Below are positions 1-7,767 of a stretch of DNA of 26,841 nt, piece by piece. The first letter of the stretch is position 1. Every line of letters begins with the position of its first letter. A program made the position numbers and the translations under genes. The stretch is taken from assembly GCA_003645805.1 (NCBI GenBank), contig QNCL01000007.1:1-26841 (forward strand), written 5' to 3'. The notes beneath the pieces were generated by a model. It had not been told where the DNA came from. It saw nothing but the letters and a program-made list of their open reading frames with translations, and did no database searches. Origin of the DNA: Candidatus Omnitrophota bacterium (lineage in GTDB: Bacteria > Omnitrophota > 4484-213).

Positions 1-1088
1 CTGGCAGTGGTCAGACGCAATCCTGAACCATCGGAAAGAGGTAGGACTGTTTGCACCGAGCCCTTCCCGAAGGTCTTTTCTCCTAACAAGATTCCTCGAT
101 GATGATCTTGTATTGCTCCCGCAACAATCTCGGAAGCACTTGCACTTCCTCCATTCACTATCACAACCAAAGGGCAATGAAAGAACACGCTATCACTTTT
201 TTTTCTACCTTCGGAGTAAAATCGCATTGTCTGCCCTTCTGCTCGTCCTTGAGTATACACTATCAACTTTCCTTTCTTGAGGAACTTGCTAGCCACTTCC
301 ACTGCAGAATCTAAAAGCCCTCCCGGATTATTTCTCAAATCAAGAATCAAACTGTCTACCCCTTTCTGCTCCAAGTCATTCAAAGCCTCCTCCAACTCTT
401 TGCTTGTCTTTTCATTAAAGACAATAAGTTTAATATATCCAATATGGTCTGTGAGCACTTCGGCTTTCTTTACCCCTTTTACCTCGATAATATCTCGCTT
501 AATAACAAAATCCAGCAACTTTTTACTCCCCTCGCGCATAATGGTCAGGGTAACCTCTGTGCCCGGTTTTCCTCTTATCTTATCTACCGCATCATAGAGA
601 GTAATTCCTTTTGTGGACTTAGAATCTATCTTTACAATTACATCTCCCGCTTTTATCCCTGCCTTAAACGCTGGAGTATCTTCAATAGGAGAGATAACCG
701 TTAGCAAATCATCCTTTATAGTAATCACAATCCCCACTCCTCCAAACTCTCCTTTTGTCTCTACCTGCATCTCTTTCCACTCGCGAGGAGTCATAAATTG
801 GCTATGCGGGTCTAAAGAGGAAAGCATACCTCTTAGCGCTCCATAGATCAAATCCTTTGCACTCACTTTTCTTACATACACCTGGCGTATAAGCGTAATT
901 GCCTCTGTAAATATGGGAATCTGCTGGTAAAAGTCATCTTCTCCTTTTTCTTTCTCCTGCAGATCTGCTGCACCCTGCTTTTCTGCCCACCAACTCTTCT
1001 GTTTAGCAAAAGAATGGGTAGAAAATCCTATAATCAACAAAAAGATTAGACCGATTATTACCCCTGCTATTCTCTGCTTTCTCCCCAT
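1..1088 (-). CDS. S41 family carboxyl-terminal processing protease (partial)
   Basis: This gene runs off the left edge; 362 complete codons are visible, read directly from the minus strand without a stop. A membrane anchor or signal sequence covers about residues 8-23. A PDZ domain follows from about residue 112 (GEFGGVGI), then the S41 peptidase core with RNNPGG. The catalytic Ser is in GSASASE (S317) and the catalytic Lys in FGKGSVQ (K342, with Q346). The 25-residue Ser-Lys spacing matches that of known CtpB/Prc proteases. It should act in the periplasm, trimming or degrading proteins from their C-termini. The ATG at 1086-1088 has a strong AAGGAGG ribosome site. The gene start overlaps hisI by 22 bp. 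The C-terminal end is not visible. Confidence 0.93.
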   Translation of the reverse strand, partial: MGRKQRIAGVIIGLIFLLIIGFSTHSFAKQKSWWAEKQGAADLQEKEKGEDDFYQQIPIFTEAITLIRQVYVRKVSAKDLIYGALRGMLSSLDPHSQFMTPREWKEMQVETKGEFGGVGIVITIKDDLLTVISPIEDTPAFKAGIKAGDVIVKIDSKSTKGITLYDAVDKIRGKPGTEVTLTIMREGSKKLLDFVIKRDIIEVKGVKKAEVLTDHIGYIKLIVFNEKTSKELEEALNDLEQKGVDSLILDLRNNPGGLLDSAVEVASKFLKKGKLIVYTQGRAEGQTMRFYSEGRKKSDSVFFHCPLVVIVNGGSASASEIVAGAIQDHHRGILLGEKTFGKGSVQTVLPLSDGSGLRLTTA

Positions 1089-1480
1089 CTTTCCTCCTTT
1101 TCTTTCTTATATACCTGCTCCGGCTCAAATATCTTCTTGCCCACCACCTTCCAGTTCTTTCCTTCTAAACGCTGATAAAAACAGGAGCGATAGCCTTTAT
1201 GGCAAGCGGCTTTTATCTGCTCTACCTTTGCCAACAAACTGTCTCTATCACAATCCACATACAACTCCTTCAGAAACTGGCAATGACCTGACTCCTCTCC
1301 CTTAAGCCATATCCTCTGACGAGAGCGACTAAAAAAATGCATCTTTCCTGTAGAGAGGGTCTTCTCCAAAGCCTCTCTGTTCATATATCCCAACATCAAT
1401 ACTTCATTACTTTCTATATCCTGCACTATTACCGGTATCAGTCTATGTTTTTCAAAGTCCAGTATCTCTTTATCTCTCAT
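1067..1480 (-). CDS. hisI: Phosphoribosyl-AMP cyclohydrolase
   Basis: HisI opens the purine ring of phosphoribosyl-AMP in the third step of histidine synthesis, in the cytoplasm. The 137-residue protein has the family motifs: a WLKGEESGHCQ stretch at 58-68, VDCDRD at 75-80 with D76/D78/D80 as magnesium ligands, and zinc ligands C77, C93 and C100 (CHKGYRSC). There is no fused HisE pyrophosphohydrolase domain, so that step must be encoded elsewhere. It starts 6 nt after hisA and is probably translated from the same message. Its end overlaps the S41 protease gene by 22 bp. The ATG at 1478-1480 has only a diffuse purine-rich ribosome site. Confidence 0.96.
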   Translation of the reverse strand: MRDKEILDFEKHRLIPVIVQDIESNEVLMLGYMNREALEKTLSTGKMHFFSRSRQRIWLKGEESGHCQFLKELYVDCDRDSLLAKVEQIKAACHKGYRSCFYQRLEGKNWKVVGKKIFEPEQVYKKEKEERWGESRE

Positions 1481-1486
1481 TGCTTC

Positions 1487-2206
1487 TTACCCCCTGCTTG
1501 CCTCTATCGCTTGGGCAAGAGTAAACTTGTTCTCATATAAGGCTCGTCCTACGATTACTCCCTCAAGGTGCGGCAGTTCGAGTTTCCTTATCTCTCTTAT
1601 ATCCTTCAAATCCCCTACCCCTCCTGCAACTATCACTGAAACTCTGATATTCTCCAATAATCTCCTTAAAATGGAGATATTCACTCCTTCTAATGTCCCA
1701 TCTCTTTGAATATCTGTATAGATAACCCTCTTTATCCCTTTCTGTTGAAGAAATATCCCTATGCTCTCTATATCCCAACCGCTTCTTCTCCTCCATCCGT
1801 GAAAGTAGACTTCTCTCTCTCGGGCATCAATACTTACAATAAGTCTATCTAAATAGTTCTCTCGCGCCCACTCAAAGAATTCTCTATTCGCTATTCCGCT
1901 TCCTAATATTAGATAAGAAACCCCTGCGTCTATTGCTTCCCTGAAAACCTCCTTGTTTCTAATCCCTCCTCCAAACTGAACACTCAAGCCCAACCTGCAC
2001 ACCTTCTCTACAATCCTCAGGTGAACAGAAGAACCTGTTTTTGCTCCATCCAAGTCTATAATATGTAGACGCTGAGCCCCTTCTTCTTTCCAGCGCTTTG
2101 CCACCTCCAAGGGATTGTCTGCCCAGAAAGTAGGTTTTTCAAACATCCCTTTCCAAAGCCGAACTACCTTTCCTTGCCAGAGGTCGATAGCAGGAATGAT
2201 TAGCAT
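1487..2206 (-). CDS. hisA: ProFAR isomerase (phosphoribosylformimino-AICAR-ribotide isomerase)
   Basis: HisA isomerises ProFAR to PRFAR by an Amadori rearrangement, the fourth step of histidine synthesis. The 239-residue protein is a complete (beta/alpha)8 barrel. Catalytic residues line up with known HisA: D8 in IPAIDLWQGK, D127 in SIDARE and T164 in YTDIQRDGTL. The phosphate-binding glycines are in FGGGIR (78-83) and VAGGVGD. The N-terminal IIPAIDL and the WR-rich substrate loop favour HisA over HisF. The ATG at 2204-2206 overlaps the end of aroD by 7 bp and lacks a clear ribosome site, which suggests translational coupling. hisI follows, but hisF and the other his genes are not in this window. 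Confidence 0.96.
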   Translation of the reverse strand: MLIIPAIDLWQGKVVRLWKGMFEKPTFWADNPLEVAKRWKEEGAQRLHIIDLDGAKTGSSVHLRIVEKVCRLGLSVQFGGGIRNKEVFREAIDAGVSYLILGSGIANREFFEWARENYLDRLIVSIDAREREVYFHGWRRRSGWDIESIGIFLQQKGIKRVIYTDIQRDGTLEGVNISILRRLLENIRVSVIVAGGVGDLKDIREIRKLELPHLEGVIVGRALYENKFTLAQAIEASRG

Positions 2207-2922
2207 TTATCAATTTGTTTCAAGTCTAACTTATTCAGAACCTCATACATCTGAGAGAGGTTTATCTGCGCGGGAGCAAAGGGTCTCTTGAGGCAAGTAT
2301 AGGTGAAAAGCGAACCAAAGAAGGGAAAGAAAAAACGCGATATTTTTCCTATCTCTCCTAACGAAAGAACAACTATATTCTTATCTCTATGCTTGAATAG
2401 AACATTTAAAAGTCTCAATACATCTGCTTTTCTACGAGCAAAGGCAGCCAGTTTAACTATATCCCCTCCTCTCTTAAATCCGCTCCTGATAATCTCCTCT
2501 AACCTTTCTACGGGAGGAGTAGAATTAAGATTATGGTAAGAGAGAATAGTTATCTTATCTCTCTGCTTTGCCAGTTCTATCACCGGATTTAAAATTCTGG
2601 AGTGCATCTCTATATCTACTGCTTCCACATATACCATTACCGCCTTGAACAACCTCAGACGCACAGAAGGAGCAATATATCTCTTCCCTCCCTCACTTTT
2701 CATCCTGATAGTAGCAATAACAGGAATATTTCTCCTCTTCTTTATCCGCTTAATAAAACCTATTATCCTTTCCTCTTCCGGCTCCTTAAAATGGTCTATA
2801 CGTATCTCCAGAATATCTGCTTTCTTGAGCGCAGAAAACCTTAAACTTTCTATTTCATCCTCACCTACACTCAAAACTATCTTTATTCCTCTTTCCAAGA
2901 TCCCTTTTCTCTCTTCAATCAT
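2200..2922 (-). CDS. aroD: Type I 3-dehydroquinate dehydratase
   Basis: This enzyme dehydrates 3-dehydroquinate to 3-dehydroshikimate in the shikimate pathway through a lysine Schiff base. The 240-residue barrel carries the type I residues: E39 in LEIRIDHF, H130 in SYHN and the Schiff-base lysine K157 in DIVKLA. Later substrate-binding stretches (GKISRF, APAQ) are recognisable but diverge from the usual forms: the loop reads APAQ rather than APGQ. It overlaps ilvE upstream by 8 bp and hisA downstream by 7 bp, so it belongs to an amino-acid biosynthesis run. The start at 2920-2922 has a weak ribosome site (AGG), consistent with coupling to ilvE. Confidence 0.92.
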   Translation of the reverse strand: MIEERKGILERGIKIVLSVGEDEIESLRFSALKKADILEIRIDHFKEPEEERIIGFIKRIKKRRNIPVIATIRMKSEGGKRYIAPSVRLRLFKAVMVYVEAVDIEMHSRILNPVIELAKQRDKITILSYHNLNSTPPVERLEEIIRSGFKRGGDIVKLAAFARRKADVLRLLNVLFKHRDKNIVVLSLGEIGKISRFFFPFFGSLFTYTCLKRPFAPAQINLSQMYEVLNKLDLKQIDKC

Positions 2923-3790
2923 AGTCTACCTTTATACCCTCTCTGGTGACAAGTTTCCTGAACTCCTCTATTAGCCTTAAGGTAATCTCTCCTGGTTTAC
3001 CTGTCCCGATAACCCGTCCATCTACCTTTACCACGGGCACTATCTCTGCGGCTGTTCCGGTAAGAAATACTTCATCAGAGATATACATCTCATGGCGTGT
3101 AAGAACATGCTCATGCACAGGAATGCCCAATTGCGAGGCTAACTCCAGCACTGTATCACGCGTAATTCCGCGCAGAGTTCCCATACATTGAGGAGGAGTA
3201 TATAGTTCTTTTTTCTTAACCAGGAAAATATTATCCCCTGTGCACTCGGCAATGTAGCCCATTGAGTCCAGCATTATCGCTTCTTGATAACCCGCATTTA
3301 TCGCCTCTATCTTTGCTAAAATGTTATTCAAGTAGTTCAAGGACTTGATCTGAGGATTGAGTGCCTCGGGAAGATTGCGAATTGTGGGCACGGTAATTAT
3401 CTCCAGCCCCTGCTTATACATCTGCGGGGGATAAAGGGCAATTTTATCTACAATGATTATTACTGTGGGATGCTTGCACTTATAAGGATCAAGTCCGAGA
3501 TCTCCTTCTCCCCGCGTCACCACCACTCGAATATAGGCATCCTTTAACCTATTTACCTTCACTGTCTCAAGCACTGCCTCTATCATCTTCTCTTTGCTTA
3601 AAGGTATGGAAAGAACTAAACTATGGGCAGATTCAAATAGACGGTCGATATGCTCCCTTAACTTGAATACCACTCCTTTATAACATCTGATCCCTTCAAA
3701 TACTCCATCTCCATAAAGTAAACCATGATCAAACACGGAGATTTTCGCCTCCTCCTTTGGGAAAAACCTTCCGTTAATATAAACCCTCAT
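2915..3790 (-). CDS. ilvE: Branched-chain amino-acid aminotransferase (class IV PLP enzyme)
   Basis: This enzyme transfers amino groups between glutamate and branched-chain keto acids. The 291-residue length is usual for fold-type IV PLP transaminases. Visible motifs are the N-terminal DHGLLYGDGVFEGIR (21-35), R88 in YIRVV, the PLP lysine K149 in IKSLNYLNN, E182 in AECTGDNIF and the TGTAAE loop (244-249). The last loop and the SLNYLNN segment favour IlvE over D-amino-acid transaminase or aminodeoxychorismate lyase. It starts within the lolD stop (ATGA, 4-bp overlap) and has a GGGAGG site 8 nt upstream. Substrate choice cannot be settled by motif reading alone. Confidence 0.9.
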   Translation of the reverse strand: MRVYINGRFFPKEEAKISVFDHGLLYGDGVFEGIRCYKGVVFKLREHIDRLFESAHSLVLSIPLSKEKMIEAVLETVKVNRLKDAYIRVVVTRGEGDLGLDPYKCKHPTVIIIVDKIALYPPQMYKQGLEIITVPTIRNLPEALNPQIKSLNYLNNILAKIEAINAGYQEAIMLDSMGYIAECTGDNIFLVKKKELYTPPQCMGTLRGITRDTVLELASQLGIPVHEHVLTRHEMYISDEVFLTGTAAEIVPVVKVDGRVIGTGKPGEITLRLIEEFRKLVTREGIKVDYD

Positions 3791-4467
3791 CGCACTATCC
3801 TCCCGTCTCTCATCTGAAGGATTCTGTCTGCTTCTTTCACTATCTCCTCTTGATGGCTAACAATTACCAATGTCTTTCCTTCTACTCTATTTAACTTCTT
3901 CAAAATAGAGATAATCTCTCTTCCTGTGCGAGAATCTAAATTTCCTGTGGGCTCATCACACAGGAGCACCTCCGGATTGTTTATCAGGGCGCGAGCGATG
4001 GCAACCCTTTGCTGTTCTCCCCCGGACAACTCTGCGGGACGATGAGTCAATCTTTGCCCCAAACCTAACTCCTTCAATAGTTCCTCTGCCCTCTTCCTGC
4101 TTTCTTCCTTCTTCTCTCCTCCGATCCTTGCGGGGAGCATTACATTCTCAAGAGCGCTAAACTCAGGGAGAAGGTGATAGAACTGAAAGATAAAACCGAT
4201 AGCCCTATTCCTAATGTGTGCTCTCTGGGGAAGAGAAAGACTCTCTACCCTTTCTCCTTTCCAGAACAACTCTCCTTCTGTAGGAGAATCTAACAACCCC
4301 AAAAGATGTAAAAGAGTGGATTTTCCTGCTCCTGAAGGACCAACAATTGCCAGGAACTCTCCTCTCTTCACCTTGAGATTGAGATCCTTTAAAGCCCAAA
4401 TCTCCATCTTCCCATTCCAGTATCTCTTAGCAAGGTTTACTGCCTCAAGAAGATAGGCTATTCCCAA
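3787..4467 (-). CDS. lolD: LolD-like ABC transporter ATP-binding protein
   Basis: This is the ATPase of a lipoprotein-releasing (LolCDE-type) transporter on the cytoplasmic face of the inner membrane. The 226-residue protein has Walker A GPSGAGKST (43-51), Q-loop Q95, signature LSGGEQQRVAIARA (147-160), Walker B VLLCDEP with D171/E172, and H205 in the switch. The N-terminal pattern and its overlap with a LolC/E-type permease point to LolD; MacB- or FtsE-type ATPases are close relatives. The best start is the TTG at 4465-4467, because GGAGG lies 7 nt upstream and the next Met (residue 21) would remove conserved sequence. The gene overlaps the permease by 10 bp and ilvE by 4 bp. Confidence 0.9.
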   Translation of the reverse strand: MGIAYLLEAVNLAKRYWNGKMEIWALKDLNLKVKRGEFLAIVGPSGAGKSTLLHLLGLLDSPTEGELFWKGERVESLSLPQRAHIRNRAIGFIFQFYHLLPEFSALENVMLPARIGGEKKEESRKRAEELLKELGLGQRLTHRPAELSGGEQQRVAIARALINNPEVLLCDEPTGNLDSRTGREIISILKKLNRVEGKTLVIVSHQEEIVKEADRILQMRDGRIVR

Positions 4468-5636
4468 CGCAATGCCTCCACAGGTTCTAATCTACCGGCT
4501 TTACTGGCTGGATAAAGGGTAAAAACAAAACTGATCAGCAAAGCAGAGGACAAGATTAGATATACATCCACACTCTGAATATGCACGGGGATTTTATCCA
4601 AATAATACACATCCTGAGGAAGTTGAATAAACTGATAGTTTTTTAACAGATATCCTAAACCTAACCCTAAACCTAACCCTAAACACCCCCCCAGAACACC
4701 CATTATCATCCCTTGCCAGACAAAGATACTTTTTATTCCTCTATCGTTCATCCCGATGGCTTTCAGAATTCCTATATCACGCGTCTTCTGAAGCACATTC
4801 ATTGTCAAACTGCTGGTGATATTGAAGCAAGCAACAACGATAATCAAACTCAGGATTATAAACATCACTGTCTTCTCTAACTTCAATGCACTCAGAAAGT
4901 TTTTATTCAAATCCATCCATGTATACACCGAAGCAAGACCTGCTAATCTTTTTCTTATTCTTTCCTTTAGCCTCCAAATATCCCTCCCTGTTTTTGGTTT
5001 TATTCCTATTCCGGTAGGCTGAGAGAGTCTAAAAAACTGTTTTGCCTCCTCTATTCCAATAAAAGCAAAATTGGCATCATACTCATACATCCCTGAATCA
5101 AACACCCCCTCTACCTTAAACCTATACCTTTCTCTGCCTGCAGGAGAAATAAGCAAAACATCTCCGCCTGTGTGCGCATCTATATTTTTTTTTAACTCTT
5201 TACCCAAGATTATCCCACCCTGAGAAAGTAAAGAAAGATGAGCGGGGGTTAGGTAATCCTTGAGTCTGCTCACCTTTTCCTCTTTCTTTATATCAATCCC
5301 GCGCAAGATAATCCCCTGCACTCTATCCCCGTTCTTTATCAATGCTTGTCCATAGATAAAAGGCGAAAAAGCAGATATATCCTCTATAGCCTTTAATTCT
5401 TTCATTATCTGCGTGCTATCTATATCGGGAGGGAGATTGACTACAACAGGAGGATTGGCTCCCAACATCTTTGCCTGAAGTTCTTTATCAAAACCTTCCA
5501 TTACCCCCAATACCACAATCAGTGTAGAAACCCCTACCGCAATCCCCAGTATAGAGACAAGCGAGGAAAAGGAAATAAACCTTTCCTTCTGCTTGCTAAA
5601 CAGATATCTTAAGGCAATAGAAAAGGAACAAAACAT
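4458..5636 (-). CDS. LolC/LolE family lipoprotein-releasing permease
   Basis: This inner-membrane protein partners with the adjacent ATPase to extract lipoproteins and pass them to a periplasmic carrier for the outer membrane. The 392-residue protein has the LolC/E plan: IALRYL at the N-terminus, one membrane helix (about 21-45), a large periplasmic MacB-like domain (about 46-255), then three helices (about 257-279, 304-331, 355-376). The coupling motif RDIGILKAIGM is at 286-296 and the end is EPVEALRWE. Only one permease gene is present, so a homodimer is possible. The third helix contains five Leu-Gly dipeptides (319-328) encoded by a DNA hexamer repeat. The start follows lysS by 6 nt and has no obvious ribosome site. 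Confidence 0.9.
   Translation of the reverse strand: MFCSFSIALRYLFSKQKERFISFSSLVSILGIAVGVSTLIVVLGVMEGFDKELQAKMLGANPPVVVNLPPDIDSTQIMKELKAIEDISAFSPFIYGQALIKNGDRVQGIILRGIDIKKEEKVSRLKDYLTPAHLSLLSQGGIILGKELKKNIDAHTGGDVLLISPAGRERYRFKVEGVFDSGMYEYDANFAFIGIEEAKQFFRLSQPTGIGIKPKTGRDIWRLKERIRKRLAGLASVYTWMDLNKNFLSALKLEKTVMFIILSLIIVVACFNITSSLTMNVLQKTRDIGILKAIGMNDRGIKSIFVWQGMIMGVLGGCLGLGLGLGLGYLLKNYQFIQLPQDVYYLDKIPVHIQSVDVYLILSSALLISFVFTLYPASKAGRLEPVEALRWE
4475..4479 (-). promoter_or_regulatory. Ribosome binding site supporting the lolD TTG start
   Basis: On the minus strand GGAGG lies 7 nt upstream of the TTG at 4467. It sits inside the last codons of the permease gene. It is the reason for choosing a rare TTG start rather than an internal ATG. 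Confidence 0.7.
4654..4683. repeat. Five tandem CCTAAM hexamers inside the permease gene
   Basis: The + strand reads CCTAAA, CCTAAC, CCTAAA, CCTAAC, CCTAAA without interruption. On the coding strand the repeat supplies the alternating Leu (TTA) and Gly (GGT/GGG) codons of membrane helix 3. Adding or losing one hexamer would keep the reading frame and change the helix by two residues. It resembles telomere-type repeats by sequence only. Confidence 0.9.
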
Positions 5637-5642
5637 TCTTTG

Positions 5643-7106
5643 CTAAAGATTTCCCTTTCCCTTAGAAGAATCATCACGCGGTTTTAACTGTGGAAAAAAG
5701 ACCACCTCTCGAATAGAAGTATGTCCGCTAAGGAGCATTACCAGCCGATCCACGCCCAAACCCAAGCCTCCTGCTGGAGGCATTCCTTGCTCTAAAGAGA
5801 AAAGGAAGTCCTCATCAATCTCTCCTCCTTGCTTCATAAACCTCTGGCGTTGTTCTAATGGGTCATTTAACTCTGAATAGGCATTTGCTAACTCTTGTCC
5901 GCCAATAAAGAGTTCAAATCGCTCGCTCACCTCTGTATCTCCCTTTTTTCTTTTAGCAAGAGGACAAAGAAAAGCAGGGTAATCAAGAACAAAGGTGGGA
6001 GAGATGAGTTCAGGACGAACAAGTTTGTCAAAGACCTTGTTTAACATCTCCCCTTTCTCCTTTTCCTCTGAGGCTATTCCTAAACCCTTCAGCACCTTCT
6101 CAAGGTCTAAGTTTCTATCTTGAAAGTCAACCCCTGTCTTTTCTCGAAGGAGGGTATAAAAGGATGCCTTCTTCCACTCTCCGCCAAAATCTATCTCCTT
6201 CCCTGCCCAATAGATCGTCTCTTTACTATGAATACTCCTGACCAAATGTATAATCATCTCTTTAAGCAGGTTCATCATATCTGTATAATCCGCATAAGCC
6301 TGATACACCTCAAGCATTGTAAACTCTGGGTTATGCACTGTGGAAATCCCCTCATTACGAAAATTTCTATTTAACTCATAAATCTTCTCCAGACCTCCTA
6401 CTAACAACCTTTTCAGATAAAGTTCGGGAGCAATGCGCAGATAAACATTACAATTCAAGGCATTGTAGTAGGTAATAAATGGCCTCGCTCTTGCTCCACC
6501 CGCGAGATGCTGGAGCATAGGAGTTTCTACCTCCAAAAAACCCCTCTCTTCTAAAAACCTCCTGATCTCCCTGATTATCCTTGCGCGAGTAAAAAAGGTT
6601 TTTTTTGTTTCTGGATTGGCAATCAAATCTAAACAGCGCCGACGATAGCGAATCTCCACATCCTTTAAACCATGCCATTTCTCTGGCAGGGGCCTTAAAC
6701 TCTTACTTAAAAGAAACAACCTCCTTACCTTTACCGTCTTCTCTCCCTTGCGCGTAAGAAAAAGTTCACCTTCTGTGCCAATAATATCTCCTATATCCAG
6801 ATTCTCGCATAGCAAAAACTCCTTTTCTTCTACATTGTCTTTTTTTATATACAACTGAATCTTCTCAGTGCTATCCTGTATATCTAAAAAAATGGCTTTG
6901 CCGTGCTCACGAAAAGCCATTATTCTCCCCGCTACCTTAACCAATAGCCCCTCTGCAAACTGCTCTTTTGCCTGAGAAAGGCTATGGGTGCACAAGAATC
7001 TCCCTCCATAAGGCTCGATACCCATTGCTCTGATTTTTTCTATCTTCTTTAATCTCTCCTTAACCTGTTTCTCTGTAAATTGTTTTTCTGCAGGAGAAGA
7101 GAACAT
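5643..7106 (-). CDS. lysS: Lysyl-tRNA synthetase, class II
   Basis: LysS charges tRNA-Lys in the cytoplasm. The 487-residue length is usual for bacterial class II LysRS. An N-terminal OB-fold anticodon-binding domain (about 55-140) precedes the catalytic domain. Class II motif 1 lies near GFLEVETPML (189-198), followed by GGARARPF. Motif 2 includes FRNEG (249-253) and HNPEFTMLE. Motif 3 is GLGLGVDRLVML (447-458), and the end is FFPQLKPR. The ATG at 7104-7106 has GGAG 4-5 nt upstream, inside the last codons of the PhoU-like gene, 1 nt away. The order lysS-lol permease-lolD is also seen in other Gram-negative groups, from general knowledge. Confidence 0.97.
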   Translation of the reverse strand: MFSSPAEKQFTEKQVKERLKKIEKIRAMGIEPYGGRFLCTHSLSQAKEQFAEGLLVKVAGRIMAFREHGKAIFLDIQDSTEKIQLYIKKDNVEEKEFLLCENLDIGDIIGTEGELFLTRKGEKTVKVRRLFLLSKSLRPLPEKWHGLKDVEIRYRRRCLDLIANPETKKTFFTRARIIREIRRFLEERGFLEVETPMLQHLAGGARARPFITYYNALNCNVYLRIAPELYLKRLLVGGLEKIYELNRNFRNEGISTVHNPEFTMLEVYQAYADYTDMMNLLKEMIIHLVRSIHSKETIYWAGKEIDFGGEWKKASFYTLLREKTGVDFQDRNLDLEKVLKGLGIASEEKEKGEMLNKVFDKLVRPELISPTFVLDYPAFLCPLAKRKKGDTEVSERFELFIGGQELANAYSELNDPLEQRQRFMKQGGEIDEDFLFSLEQGMPPAGGLGLGVDRLVMLLSGHTSIREVVFFPQLKPRDDSSKGKGNL

Positions 7107-7107
7107 T

Positions 7108-7764
7108 TTACTCCGGTTTATACCCTAATTTGTGAAAAGGATTTACTACACTGGAACAGATATTTCGAGCGTGGATATCTATTCTTTTAAGATACCTAAA
7201 TAAAAGACCATAAACCAGCACCTCTCTCGCCTTCAGCCCTTCCTCTCCGGTAAGAAGATTGAGTAAACTATCGCACTTATGCGCTATCCAGGTATACTCG
7301 CTCATTAAAGGCTTTGCCTTCTGAACATCTGCATCCATAAAAACCTTTTTTGTTTCCTCTAACAATCTCTCCAATTTCCCTCTTATCTCTTCCACTTCCA
7401 AAATATACTTTCCTTTCTCTAACCTTTCTCCTGAGCACATCTCCTGCAACTCCACGATATTCTTGGTAAAATCTCCTATTCGTTCTATATCTATAATTAT
7501 GGTTATAAGAACTAAGGAAGCGGTAATATCCTGTTTAGGATTAATAGCCAGATGCTCCAGTATCTTTTTACGAATATCAATCTGTAATCTATTGACTTCT
7601 TTGTCCATATCATAAATACTCCTTCCCTCGCCCTTGCCTTTTAGCAAAACCTCCATTGCAAAGCAGAACATTCTATTTACTTTATCTAAAGCCTGCATAG
7701 TTTCCTCTAACGCCTGCCTCAACAGGATATCTTCCTTCCACCATAAAAAGAGATTTCTGAGCAT
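7108..7764 (-). CDS. PhoU-like domain protein
   Basis: This is a 218-residue, mostly helical cytoplasmic protein with two PhoU-type three-helix repeats. The first carries the metal-binding signature in DIERIGDFTKNI (92-103, with E94, R95, G97 and D98). The second has the related RIDIHARNI near the C-terminus. It starts 3 nt after the sodium/phosphate cotransporter gene and has a strong GGAGGTGA ribosome site. In many bacteria such a domain is fused to the C-terminus of NptA-type transporters, so it probably modulates that transporter here. There is no sign of pstSCAB in the window, so a classical PhoU role in Pst signalling is less likely. Confidence 0.85.
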   Translation of the reverse strand: MLRNLFLWWKEDILLRQALEETMQALDKVNRMFCFAMEVLLKGKGEGRSIYDMDKEVNRLQIDIRKKILEHLAINPKQDITASLVLITIIIDIERIGDFTKNIVELQEMCSGERLEKGKYILEVEEIRGKLERLLEETKKVFMDADVQKAKPLMSEYTWIAHKCDSLLNLLTGEEGLKAREVLVYGLLFRYLKRIDIHARNICSSVVNPFHKLGYKPE

Positions 7765-7767
7765 TGG

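Noticed and set aside
4654..4683. CCTAAM repeats as a telomere or chromosome end
   Set aside because: The array is only five units and lies in frame inside an intact permease gene with normal genes on both sides.
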